Shown here: positions 24,001-36,843 of the stretch, piece by piece
Numbering within the stretch: the first letter of the stretch is position 1
How the letters are laid out: each line of letters starts with the position of its first letter
Origin: Steromphala cineraria
Lineage: Eukaryota; Mollusca; Gastropoda; Trochida; Trochidae
Length of the DNA stretch: 64,000 bases
NCBI GenBank assembly: GCA_916613615.1
Contig: OU744726.1
Location: forward strand, 62,698,987-62,762,986
Direction of reading: 5' to 3'
Notes under the pieces: model-generated
The model's database searches: none
What the model was told of the DNA's origin: nothing
Seen by the model: only the letters and a program-made list of their open reading frames with translations
Position numbers and translations under genes: made by a program

Positions 24001-24880
24001 CAGTCAGTCAGTCAGTCAGGGAAGTAGGGAAGGAGAGATTAAGTGAGCGAATGAGTCAGTCAGTCAGTCAGTCAGTCAGTCAGTCAGTCAGTCAGTCAGT
24101 CAGTCAGTCAGTCAGTCAGTCAGTCAGTCAGTCAGTCAGTCAGTCAGTCAGTCAGTCAGTCGCTCAGTCAGTCAGGGAGGGAGGGAGGGAGAGAGGGAGG
24201 GAAGGAGAGAAAGAGGGAGGGAAGGAGAGATTAATTGAGCGAATGAGTGAGTCAGTCAGTCAGTCAGTCAGTCAGTCAGTCAGTCAGTCAGTCAGTCAGT
24301 CAGTCAGTCAGTCAGTCAGTCGCTCAGTCAGTCAGGGAGGGAGAGAGGGAGGGAAGGAGAGAAAGAGGGAGGGAAGGAGAGATTAATTGAGCGAATGAGT
24401 GAGTCAGTCAGTCAGTCAGTCAGTCAGTCAGTCAGTCAGTCAGTCAGTCAGTCAGTCAGTCAGTCAGTCAGGGAGGGAGGGAAGGAGGGAGAGAGGGAGG
24501 GAGGGAAGGAGGGAAATGAATTTTTTTGTTTGTACAATGTATCATACATGTACTTTGTTTTCTTTCTATTAATTTTTCAAAATATTTTTTTGTAAAACAA
24601 TTTTAAGAGATTAGTTTCTCAAAAGACACATTGTATTCATATTTTAAGACACATCCGAATGAAATATTTTAGTCATTGGCATTGTATATCATTGAAATTA
24701 TAGTGAAAGTTTATCCAATGCAGCAAAAAACCTCCTTTCAGACAAGTTTTATGTTTCAACTTAATTTCTTTCTTATCATCAGGCCAAAAAGAATTACGGT
24801 ATGAGCTGATTTACAGAATCTCCTGACGTGATTTTGACCAATTTGAAAAAAAGGTCCAGTCAGAGAGCACAAAAATGTTC
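21001..24880. repeat. Segmental duplication copy B with internal deletion and expanded tract
   Basis: It starts atgtttgatttgtgaaaacc. After the tract (ending about 24515) it lacks the ~1.3-kb tail found in A (19630-21000) and C (29705-31080) and continues directly with sequence matching 31485-31810, downstream of C. A further matching block is 24985-25290 (compare 36490-36830). Confidence 0.88.
23990..24515. repeat. Expanded (CAGT)n/(GGGA)n higher-order array in copy B
   Basis: (CAGT) runs lie at about 23997-24017, 24054-24174, 24249-24336 and 24400-24470, separated by purine tracts and the spacer ggaaggagagattaattgag. The spacer recurs about every 150-190 bp, so the microsatellite itself has been duplicated as a unit. 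Copies A and C have one tract and a shorter form. Confidence 0.93.
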
Positions 24881-25298
24881 ATCTACACTAGAGCGATTTT
24901 TCTTTTTTTTTAAAGTTTGCAACCTGCCTTAAGGTAATTTGCCCCCCCAAAATCTGTAAAACTAATTCATTTGTTTCAGCTGAACTATAGTTTTAATTCT
25001 TAAGATGACACTTGTATTCACTAAGCAGCAAAGTATTCTGTGGAGAACATGTATGCAGATTGATTGAAGCATTTAATAGAAAATTTTTCGCCAATAGTCT
25101 TTCTTTGCAAAGTCTTCTTTCATGGTATGAACTCTCAAAATGATCGATTTTGAAGGTCTTCTTAACGTTTTCTGGTTGGTTAGATAGTTTCATATAACCT
25201 TTGAAGAACTGACAACAGTAATTCAATTCATCCAAACAATAATAACTTGCATAATCTCCTATTATTTTATCATCTTTCTATGTCACTGTTAATTTGTT

Positions 25299-26170
25299 AT
25301 CCCCCGCCGCGCGTTTAGTGCGAAGCGGGGGTTATAGTATTAAGCAGGATCCGTCCGTCCGTACATACATACGTCCCGACGGATGAATTTGAATAACTAA
25401 AAAACTATTGACCTGATTCTTTTCATTTTTTGTATATAGCTTCATCACCATGAGAGCAAGGTCCCTCTAGAGGTTCATGACCTTGACCTTCATTTCAAGG
25501 TCATTACAAGACGTTGACATTTTACCCTTGTCAGCGGGATATCTCAAGAACCATTCACTTGATTCTCTTCATAACTTACACAATGCATCTTATTGGGAAG
25601 GCTCTGGGCCCAGTCGATTTTTGTGACCTTCACATTATTTTCAAGGTCACAACGAGACTTTGAAAATTTCAGCATTGAAACCTGCATTTTAGGCTTGTCA
25701 GCGGGATATCTCAAGAACCATTAACTGGATTCTCTTCATAATTTACACAATGCATCTTATTGGGGAGGCACCGGGCCCAGTCTATTTTGGTGACCTTCAC
25801 ATTATGTTCAAGGTCACAGCGAGACTTTGAAAATTTCAGCATTGAAACCTGCATTTTAGGCTTGTCAGCGGGATATCTCAAGAACCATTAACTGGATTCT
25901 CTTCATAATTTACACAATGCATCTTATTGGGGAGGCACCGGGCCCAGTCTATTTTGGTGACCTTCACATTATGTTCAAGGTCACAGCGAGACTTTGAAAA
26001 TTTCAGCATTGAAACCTGCATTTTAGGCTTGTCAGCGGGATATCTCAAGAACCATTAACTGGATTCTCTTCATAATTTACACAAAGCATCTTGTTGGGAA
26101 GGCGCCGGGCCCATTCGATTTTGGTGACCTTCACATTATTTTCAAGGTCACAGTGAGGCTTATATATGGA
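25299..26170 (+). mobile_element. Helentron/pearl-like element, end class II, 167-bp units, right end lost
   Basis: It starts tcccccgccgcgcgtttag with a hairpin (gcgtttagtgcgaagcgggg), then a (TCCG)/(TACA) tract. Tandem units have tcagcgggat at 25531, 25698, 25865 and 26032, exactly 167 bp apart. Each holds 'ttcaaggtcac'. The GCGGCGGGGG right end seen at 50767 and 54275 is absent. Confidence 0.8.
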
Positions 26171-26329
26171 AGACCCAGGGACCAGTTAATTGATTTGTTG
26201 TGGTCTAAATGACATCTAGTAGCATGACAAGTGTAGACAAGTGTTTCTATGTATACAGTATGCATTTTGTTCACATCAATGATATCAGAACAGTGATAAC
26301 CATGTCACTCAGGACACTCAAATGTATCA

Positions 26330-29300
26330 TATTGCTTTTTATTTTGACATATGTTTAAAGATTTCATCTTCCAAAAATGAAATATTTTTTACCATAATAT
26401 TTTTCTCTGAAGCGTTTATTCCATGTTAAATCAGGCATTCATCTTTTGATGTTATCTTTTTTTCCCAATGTCAAAGTTATAAGATAAGGTGAACATAATA
26501 GAACCTGTAAAAAGCATTTTTAATCTAGCAATGATCTTGATCCCAAGTTTGTTCAGCCATATGTGTACAAAAACTCTGAAGATTAATTACGTAAGGGATG
26601 CCATTATGGTGTCACGACGACGACTCCCGAGGGACATGAGGCATGCTCAGCCATAATCCCCAGTAGGTGAAGACAAACGGCCCTGGAGTGGAGTTTCTTC
26701 TTTAACTAAGATTTCTCAGTTCCAACATGAGCAAACATCATCCTCACAAACTTCTATCCCTCAAGAACAACAGCTCAGACATCAAGCATCCATCTAACTC
26801 CAGTTACATGACTAGCCCGAGAATATTTCGTTCCGATTGATAGTTTTACAACTTCCATAGTCAGCCAGAGATAGGAGATCACTATTGGTTTCTCATCTTT
26901 CATATCTCAAGGATAACGGACAAGACATCGAAGCTTAGGTTTATTTAACGTTCATGACGTTCATCAAGAAACCTCTCTCCCCATTTGGATGTTTTATCAC
27001 ATCTCTGATCTTACATTACTTTCTAACAATGTAAAATGCTTTATATCTTGAGTTAATACGGTTTTACTGTGCCCTTCTGCTCAATAAGGTTCTTCTGAAG
27101 TGGGAAGTCTATTGACTGACAGTTTCATTGCAGATTCCATTACGTTTATGACATTCACTCGTCGTAGATCACTTCATTACTAGTGGAATTGATATTTTCC
27201 TGGAACTGATATACCGTGGTAAGTCACACATGGATGTCCTTGAATCTGTGTTTACTGATACTAGAATGGTCTCTGAGAAATATCTTTAATGTATGATGGC
27301 TACTTTACAGGTTTCAGACACTACCTAGGGAGTTCATTGATTTCAGGACTTTGTTTCGAGTTTATGAGAGTGTTGAAGTTTAAGTTTATTGTGATCAAGT
27401 TGCCCCAAGTCATCATCATTATCATTGATTTTTAGTTGATAAACTTGATGTGACTTCTTGAACGTTACATTGTTGGTTACTCTGTTAAAAGTCTCTCTGT
27501 TTAAGATCTATCAACCCTCTTAATGTTTGTATTTCTCCAGATTTCATTTATAGCATTCTGTTTCTAATGTTTCATAGTCTTGACATCATTGGTTTCAATT
27601 CCACCTGAAATTGTTACAATACAGATCTGACAACATCTCTTCTATTTCAATTATATTCCAATTCTACTGACCGATTTGAGTGTATTTATCCAGATTTTAT
27701 TTATAGCAATTTATTGACAATCTTTCACAGTCAATGAAGATTGGTTACATTTCCACCTGAAATCTTAACATTGCAGATCCTGAGAATATCTCTTTGATTT
27801 CAATTATTTTCCAATTCTACTGACCGATTTGAGTGTATTTCTCCAGATTTTATTTATAACAATTTATTGACAATCTTCCATAGTCAATGAAGATTGGTTA
27901 CAATTCCACCTGAAATCGTAACATTGCAGATCCTGAGAATATCTCTTTGATTTCAATTATTTTCCAATTCTACTGACCGATTTGAGTGTATTTCTCCAGA
28001 TTTTATTTATAACAATTTATTGACAATCTTCCATAGTCAATGAAGATTGGTTACAATTCCACCTGAAATCTTAACATTGCAGATACTGAGAATATCTCTT
28101 TGAGCTCAGTTATTTTCCAATTCTACTGACTGATTTGATCATGGACTAGTGTCAGATTATGGACATTCTGTAATAGTGAGGGAAGACGAGTTCCTTGTGG
28201 TTAGTTTCAGCCGATACCTTGTTTTGTTCTGTGTATCAACTATTGAGATCGCCAGTCATATGATGTGTTCTGATTGTCAGTCTTTCAATGGTCGATATTT
28301 CAAGTATGATTGTCTGTATGCCCAAGGCAAAGTATCAATATTCAATTAATTTCATATTTCTTTTTAATAATTTGGTTTCTTAATATGTCTGTATCGCTCA
28401 GACAATTAAGTTATCTATCAATGCATGTGAAGATCAGGAATGGACGGTAGCACTTCTGGGAGATTTCTGATTTCATTATCAAGTTCTGGTGCAGTACACT
28501 GAAGAACAAAGATGATGAAATACAGATTAGGTCACACTTACCAAGAATTGAGACTGGATGGGTAAAGATTGTTGTGGAGGTTAAGGTTTTAAATTGAGTC
28601 AAGTCATTTTCGACAAAATAAAAACATATCTAAAGTTTGTTTAAAATTGTCTTTTCTAAATGAATGAATATCACTTTATAGGTGAATTATTCTGCAGATA
28701 TATCTTGACCATAACATTATTATGAATGTTTGCAAGCTGGGAAACTATTACAAGAAGTCTTTAAACTAAAATATAATTCTGAGCATATGGGGAGCAACAG
28801 AGCAAATTGTCTTTTTTCAAACTTTTCTTATACCCTTTTCGCTTGTATAATTTCTTTGAGATTTTATTGGGGTTAGTTGTATGAAGGTGATGTATTACAG
28901 TGAAGTTGCTATCATCTCAGTTTCTTGATCAAATTCAAATAACTTTTGACCTTTCCCAACAAGTTTAACACTTTAACTTTAAAAACTCCTGTTTATACCC
29001 TTAAGTAATGAATCAATGTCAAACTACTCTGGAAAATCCTGGCCATACCTCTAAGTAATACTTCAATGTCAAGACTGCTTGTTAAAGATCCTTCGACTCT
29101 GATTTATAGTTGAACCCTTCACTTCAATGCAATCTAGCGTAGAACCATCAATACAGACATATTGAAAATATTCATTAGGGGTTGGACTTTGACATCTTAC
29201 CAATTTCATTGAAATCTGAAGGAAATGGATGTGAGAATAGTTAGAAGCAATCCATAATGTTTTTTAAATGTACATGTTGTCCCAAGTGTCAGATGTCTTG

Positions 29301-31485
29301 ATGAAGAAGTCTTGATGAGGTCAATAGGTGCTTTCTTTTAGTTTTGAATTTCAATCTTTGAAGGAGCAGGAGATTGGAACATAGCTTAGGATCTTATGTG
29401 AAGATATGAGGGATGAAATTCTACAAATTTGAGGAGTATTTAATATTATTAAATATAAAAAAGTTCATTGAGTGAGTGATTGAGTAAGAGTGATCGAGTA
29501 AGTTAGTGATAGAGTCAGTCAGTCAGTCAGGGAGGTAGGGAAGGAGAGATTAAGTGAGTGAATGAGTGAGTCAGTCAGTCAGTCAGTCAGTCAGACAGTC
29601 AGTCAGTCAGTCAGTCAGTCAGTCAGTCAGACGGTCAGTCAGTCAGTTAGTCAGTCAGGGAGAGAGGGAGGGAAGGAGGGAGAGAGGGAGGGAGGGAAGG
29701 AGGAAGAGAGGGATCGTGGAAGGAATATAGGAGCCAGCAACTGTTTAGTAGTGCTTAGGGCCATTATCGTAGTGCTAAGACAATTGAAATGTGAAAACAT
29801 TGTTAATGCAATATACCTTCGAGAGACATTTGATAAGCTGGTTTGATAAAAAAGAACAAGTTCTAATGGATCGTCAACTTTTTGGTAATGAAACTAGCAC
29901 CTATTTTAAAAAGGGATTGCTGATGTAATAGAATGATTTATTAACTATAACATTAACCTTGTCCTTTTTGTGTTTCAATACGCATGTTATCAAATCAAAG
30001 ATGTCCCTTTAGTGGCTCCAAATAGCACCACTTGCAAGTAATTCACTTTCACACTTGTACGGCAGTGTCTGAAATAAGCCTAAACTAGCTATTCCTGAAA
30101 GGGCAATTTGGAAAATTTAATTGGCAATTTGAATTAAGACTTTTAAATTTAACACCCATAACATGACCTATCAAGTTATGAATTTCAATTGAACATAGCA
30201 ATATGGGCAAATTGTTGTCTAGGGGGAATTATGAAAGGGCTATTACAGTGCTAGAGTTGGTGCTATGCAGACATCAAATGTTGTTGTGATAAAGTTTGAT
30301 GGATTGACAAATCAACATGCAATATTAAGCTTTGGTGATATGCTGCAAGCTTGAAATGTATTTCAGTGTTTGAGATCATCAAGTAAAAGGGGCAATAACA
30401 TGTTTTTAATGTATCTTGTGAAAAGTAAAAAATATTACCAATTGAAAATAAATCTATTTTAAACAATAGAAAGAGTTCTTAAACCATTATATAACATTCA
30501 GTTCAACTGCACAAATCTATTTCCTTACTCAATGAAAAAAAGTTGTTCACACAAAAATGGGCACAAGCAGTTTGCTTTATACTTAGAATTTGAAGTATGG
30601 ATAACTAGGATGAGTTGTTAGATGTTCAGCTCCCTGAAGATAAACTTAATTATGACAATGAATAAAGATATAACAAATACAATTTTTAAAATGTGCTATT
30701 TCAATTTGGATGCTCTGTCCAGCCAAAACCCACAGGTTTAACTAAATTAGGAGACACATTTGTGTTGTAGGCTTTCTCCCTAAGAATCTAATTTCTGTGA
30801 TATGCAAGATTGTTCTGAAAACAGCATGGACAGCTGAATCTTCTCAAGTCATTTTTTGTATACAATCTACAGGAATCAAAGCTTGATGATATACCAGATA
30901 TTAAGATTAAGATTTAAGAGATTTTTTATCTTGAAAAAAAATCTCACATTTAAAAGGTTAACGTTTAATCACTTTGTGACATGACAATATTTTAAAAAAT
31001 TTTACCTGCACGTTTATAATTAAAGCAGAATTATGACTTCTTTCATGTTTGCTTTGACGATGATGGGGATGAAAGAGTTGGTTGTCAATTTCTCTGTCAC
31101 TTCGTATTTACAACAGATCCTTTATTCTTCTCCAATATCTTCTTTCATCCTGATCAGTGAGACAGACATGTGTCCTGAGCTGGTCTTCATGGCTTCGTGT
31201 CATTATAGTCTCCGGGTTTAGGTAACATGTTTTTGATAACCTCCTGTCTGACCGAGACAAGATCTTTTGTTGGTTGCTTCGTTGTATTCTCATCTTTCAG
31301 AACAAATTATTTTACTTCAGACACTTTTGTGACGTTTTTCGTAAGTAATTATAGATAAAATGATTGACAATTTGCTGGAAGTTATAAAATAAGTTACTTT
31401 TACACATAAAAAAAATTCTATGATATATTATATCATTTCTTCTCTTTGTATTTCAAAGGGAAAATGCAGACTTTTCTTGAAATCT
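26330..31485. repeat. Segmental duplication copy C
   Basis: The third copy aligns with A from about 26330 and with A's tail as far as 31088. It continues into sequence absent from A (31089-31485) and then into the block shared with B. It has four 153-bp units instead of three and a GTCA/GGGA tract at 29514-29710. It differs more from A and B than they do from each other. Confidence 0.88.
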
Positions 31486-33129
31486 TGCAGTTTGTACAAT
31501 GTGTCATACTTTTTTTTCTATCAATGTTTTCAACATGTTTATTGTAGACACAATTTTAAAGATGATTTTTTCAATAGACATCTTTAAGACACATCCAATT
31601 TAAATGAAATATATTAGAAAGTAGTGAAAGTTTATCAAATGCGAGAACAAAACTTTCATACAAGTTTTTTGTTCAACTTTATTTCCATCTTAACATCAGG
31701 CCAAACCAAAATTATATATTTACAGAATCTCCTCCTAACATTATTTTGACCAGTGTGGAATCAAATTGTTAGTCAGAGTTGTTCATCTACACTATAGAGA
31801 ATGTTAGTAACTCAAGTCATTTTTAGCTCACCTTTACAAAGTAAATGTGAGCTTATGTCATGGCGCTTCGTCCGTCGTCCGTCTGTCTGTCCGTCCGTCC
31901 GTCCGTCTGTCCGTCCGTCCGTCTGTCCGTCCGTAAACTTTCAGGAAAAAGACTACTCCTCCTAAACGAATCCAGATATCATTCTGAAATTGTAGTATGT
32001 TATACCCATGGTGATTCCTCACAGAAAGGTAGATGTTTCAGTTTTGAGAATCCAAGATGGCCGCCATGGCAGCCATATTGAATTTTCAATTAGATTTCAT
32101 GAAAAAGACTACTCCTCCTTTACCAATCCAGATACCATTCTGAAATTGTAGTATGTTATACCCATGGTGATTCCTCACAGAAAGGTAGACGTTTCGGTTT
32201 TGAGAATCCAAGATGGCCGTCATGGCAGCCATATTGAATTTTCAATTAGATTTCATGAAAAAGACTACTCCTCCTATACGAATCCAGATACCATTCTGAA
32301 ATTGTAGTATGTTATACCCATGGTGATTCCTTACAGAAAGGTAGATGTTTCAGTTTTGAGAATCCAAGATGGCTGCCAGTGCAGCCATATTGAATTTTCA
32401 ATTAGATTTCATGAAAAAGACTACTCCTCCTATACGAATCCAGATATCATTCTGAAATTGTAGTATATTATACCCATGGTGATTCCTCACAGAAAGGTAG
32501 ATGTTTCAGTTTTGAGAATCCAAGATGGCCGCCAGTGCAGCCATATTGAATTTTCAATTAGATTTCACGAAAAAGACTACTCCTCCTATACAAATCCAGA
32601 TACCATTCTGAAATTGTAGTATGTTATACCCAAGGTGATTCCTCACAGAAAGGTAGATGTTCCAGTTTTGAGAATCCAAGATGGCTGCCATGGGAGCCAT
32701 ATTGAATTTTCAATTAGATTTCATGAAAAAGACTACTTCTCCTAAACCAATCTAGATATACTTTCTAAATTGTAGTATGTTATACCTATAGTGATTCCGC
32801 ACAGAAAGGTAGACGTTTCAGTTTTGAGAATCCAAGATGGCCGCAAAAAAGCAGCCATATTGACTTTTCAGCTGCAATGACACATCATTATTATTAAATT
32901 TTAAGCTTTCATCAAGTGATCACTTGCATCAAATAAATTCTCTAATTTGAACTTACTAATCATAATATTATCTTGAATATGGAATATTTAAGATTGTCAT
33001 GCAAGTTGCTCTATATTTTTAAGTGTTTTTAAAAAAAAATTAAGATATATAAGACAAACATAATTAATTAATTTGCTTAAAATCTTCATGGCAACTAGCT
33101 GCAAAAACCCAATCACATTAAACATCATG

Positions 33130-34072
33130 TTAAATTTTAAACAATGGTATCTCCCTTATATTCCTTTAAATACCACACATAAGGGGTCAACCAGAGTTCA
33201 GATATGCCTCTAGAGTCCACAGTGTTTATTCTAATACACATCCTGATACAGGCTGCAAGCATCACAGTGTCAGCTGCTAGTCTGTTGCATAATCTGACCC
33301 AATTGATATTGCAGAGCAATATGCTATATGGCCATGTGTATACAATAAGAGTTATGAAAATTAGACTTGTAATCTCATGACAGTGATATGTTCTTTCTAA
33401 GAATAACAACTTACACAAAAGTTGTCATCAATAAGTTTTGTGTTTAGCAATCTTCATGATAAGTTGATGTGGAAAGAGTTATTTTGTATCAGGTTCCATT
33501 TCCTGTGTTTACTCATATTTATACCATTTCTATATCTAACAGAAGTTCTTCTTGACACAAAATCAATTTAGGACATAAGCTAACTATGTTTTGTGAAATT
33601 ATATATATTTTTCACAACAATGCATGTTCTCTCCCGTCAAGTTTTTAAATACCACACATAAGGGCTTAGCCAGAGTTCAGGTTTACATGCTCAGCACACT
33701 ATTCTTCTCCAAATACACAAAGCCAAATCCCCAAATTGCTACACTCTCCTTAAGGATCTGGGGCTAGCAGCCCTGCCTGCTTGTATGTTGCTTAGTTATC
33801 TTTACTTATGGGTAATTGATAAATACAACATAATGATGTATGGCAATTATCATGTCTAAGCAATGGACTTTATGGAAAGTATATAAATTGACTTTATGAA
33901 AAGTATACTTGTATTCTATTAATAATAATACTTTTTACAAATAACAATTTAAACAAGTCAAGAATCAGCTTTTGTGTACAACAATCTGCAAGATGAGTTA
34001 ATATTAATAAGTCAAGAATCTGCTTTTATGTACAGTAATCTACATAAGTTATTGTAGAAAGAGGTAATTTGT
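33130..34072. repeat. Diverged direct duplication within the class III element
   Basis: 'aaataccacacataaggg' with 'agccagagttcag' or 'aaccagagttcag' occurs near 33167 and 33647. A block containing 'aagaggtaatttgtatcagg' at about 34060 pairs with 33475. The two copies are about 500-600 bp apart and diverged. The first copy keeps the empty target site of the MITE inserted in the second. Confidence 0.7.
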
Positions 34073-34081
34073 ATCAGGTTC

Positions 34082-34520
34082 CATCCTGCTACATCAGCGT
34101 ATATGTCTCCGCTAAAGCTACAACCTATCCCCTGATATCCTCCTATGGTCTTCTGTCGTATCGCTATATATAGCAAGCCAATCAAATGATGCCCTTTCAG
34201 CGATAGCGGCAAACTAGTTTCTTGGCTTCGTTTCGCGTGCTCACCTCGTGATTCAAATTAACCAATAGGTGAGCTATTAGATAATAAATTTGATTCTCAT
34301 TGCCGTCTCCCGCTAAACTCCAAATCGCGCGCTCTTAGATTTCCACGTGCGACATCACTAGACAACAGTGTATGGAGTTCGAAGTAGTTTGACTGAAAAC
34401 AGACAGGCTATAAATAGCGCTAAGCAACCACCCGTCAGCGATACGACAGAAGACCACAGGAGGATATCAGGGGATAGCTTGTAGCTTTAGCGGAGACATA
34501 TACGCTGATGTAGCAGGATG
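34082..34520. mobile_element. Mutator-like MITE with ~84-bp TIRs and 9-bp target duplication
   Basis: The left TIR runs 34082-34165 (starting catcctgctacatcagcg) and the right TIR 34437-34520 is its near-exact inverse. The direct repeat atcaggttc flanks it at 34073-34081 and 34521-34529. Long TIRs plus a 9-bp duplication are the signature of Mutator-superfamily elements. It is 439 bp and has no coding capacity. Confidence 0.85.
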
Positions 34521-35249
34521 ATCAGGTTCCAGTTCCAATACCATATGTTTTATGAAAACCTGTAAAACTAAATGATAATTGTATCATGCTGAAGGGGCTC
34601 TGGGAACAACATGTCAACATAGAAGTCATTATTTTTCAATTAGATTTCAGGCCAAGTACTTCTCCTACTAAATCAATTAAAATATCATTCTGAAAAGTGA
34701 GTATTTTTTTATACAGTGATTCCTGACAAAGACGCATTCATTTTATTATCAAGAATCCAAGATGGTCAATATGTCATTTATATTGAATTTTCAATTAGAT
34801 TTCATAAAATTCATTGAAAAGAATACATTTCCTGGTCAATCAAATGAATGTGTTTATATTTGTATTGATGCACTTGTTGTAATATTTATCAACACTATAA
34901 ATACAGTTACAAAAAACTGTATGAATCATCTTTATCTGCGAACAGCCTGAACCATGAGTGTTTTAATAAATCCTTTTAAATAAAACATCTAATGATATCA
35001 GTGGGTTACATAATTCCTGACACTTCATAAAAGGCCAAATAACATAGCCAGTGAGGGATCTGATTACGATCTGAACGATGATTATCTAGATAATTATAAT
35101 GATCATTCAATTCAAACAAATCCTTTTCAAAAGCATTTAAAATGATTAAATTTTTTCACTCTCAACACTAACTGTTGTTTCCATGCAATTAATATTAAAA
35201 TACTTCAATAAACATATTACTGAGTTGACCTCCAGATTATTTCTATAGC

Positions 35250-35435
35250 AAACCTCTCTTCTACCCCCACCCCTTCTATCCTCCCTTCCCCTCCTCCCCT
35301 TTCCTCTCCTGTCCTTCCATTGCAAACCTCTCTTCTATCCCCCCTTCCCCTCCTCCCCTTTCCTTCCATTGCAAACCTCTCTTCTATCCCTCCTTTCCCC
35401 TCCTATCCTCCAGCCCCTCTCCTGCAACTCCCCTC
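35250..35435. repeat. Pyrimidine-rich minisatellite
   Basis: Three ~60-70-bp units contain 'gcaaacctctcttctatcc' and runs of ccctcc/ccttcc. It is almost pure C/T on the + strand, so it could form triplex DNA and sits on the sense strand of the HDAC transcript. Confidence 0.85.
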
Positions 35436-36843
35436 CTAATATCTGTATTGCATACTGAATTAAGGGGAAGACACTCACATTATGGAATAACAGTAACTTA
35501 CATCAGAGGATAAGTTACATAAGCTACATGCAGGTGCAAGAGGTCATCACAGGTCATCATATCTAGTAATTAGCATAAACCCCCATGTGGCTAGCCTATT
35601 CTGACCAATCAGATTGCACTAACATATGTCAAGATTTAAGATATTCAGAAATCTTCAGTTAGATTCACATGAGACATTGACCTGGACAGTTTACTTTGGC
35701 AATTGGACTTATCACTAGCTGAATTTGTGATTTGTGTCAGAGGGATATATTCCAAATGTTTATGTGCATCTTTTTTTAGTTCTTTGGAAGTTGAGAGTGT
35801 GACTAATCTAACATTGGATTAACCAGTTTGTTGACTTTTGTGATTGTGTTTGAAAACTTTGGTACTGTACAAGTACTTTTAAGAAAGAATTCTTGAGATT
35901 TTCGGGACTATTTCTTGACTTCAAGAGTCACAAAACCTGTTATTATTGATTGACATTTAAATGAATACTCCTAAACCAATCAAGATAATGAAATTAATAT
36001 GGATGCCCACATATAAGTAACATTTTGAAGATTAAAAAATACAAGATGGTCACCAATTCAGCCATAGATATACAAAAAAGTTATACAAAAACCTACTGCT
36101 TGTTAACAAATCATGATTTATTAACATTCTTGTATTAATGTTTGTTCGTGCTCTAATTTTTTCCAACAGAAGACTAGCATTTTAAAAGATACAAAAATCA
36201 TGATGGCAGCCATAATCAATTATCATATAAAATATGGTTACACAATTAAACTATATTACCACATCATTCATTTTAAGGTGAGCTCCTGTACCCTCGGTAC
36301 TTTTATTTTGGTCTAGCTTCAAGTTGATTTCCTCATTGTATATGATGAAATTCCTGTCAAGAGTTCCTTGTTTTAACATTTCCATTTATAAATTCTGTTA
36401 TTGCCTTTACTGAAACCCATGTCTGAGGCAAAACAATTCTTAAAAACATGATGTGAATCCTGTAAACTGGTCACTCAAAATGATGTTATTTAGCTACTTA
36501 TTTAGTTTTTATTCTGAAGATGACACTAGTATTCACCAAGCGTGAATGTATTCTGCACAGAACATGTTTGAAGACTGATTGAAGGACTGAAAGAGATTTT
36601 TTCGCCAACAGTGTTATGTTTTTCTTTGCAATCTTCTTTCATGGCATTAACTTTCAAAATGATCGATTTGAAGATCTATCTGAAAGTTTTATGGTTGATG
36701 AGAGAAGTTCAAGTCACCTTTGAAGATCTTTTTTTTTTACAACAGTAATTCCCTTCATCCAAACAATAATAAATTACATAATCTCTTATTTTTTATCACC
36801 TTTCTATGCATGTCACTGTGAACTTATTGAACGTGTTTATTTT

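Larger units (their letters stand above)
31820..36305 (+). mobile_element. Helentron/pearl-like element, end class III, long copy with nested insertions
   Basis: The left end is tagctcacctttacaaag, followed by a (CCGT)n tract (31868-31934). Six units follow with gactactcctcct at 31951, 32107, 32263, 32419, 32575 and 32731, exactly 156 bp apart. Decayed units recur near 34605-34800 and 35950-36090. The right end reads aaggtgagctcctgtaccct then cggtactttt, with a gtacc/ggtac hairpin. The Mutator-like MITE at 34082 lies inside it. Confidence 0.75.

Noticed and set aside
23991..24595. Long SQSV/REGG repeat proteins (131 and 66 codons; also at 19512 and 29562)
   Set aside because: They are direct translations of (CAGT)n and (GGGA)n microsatellites, with no normal start context and no conserved flanking sequence.
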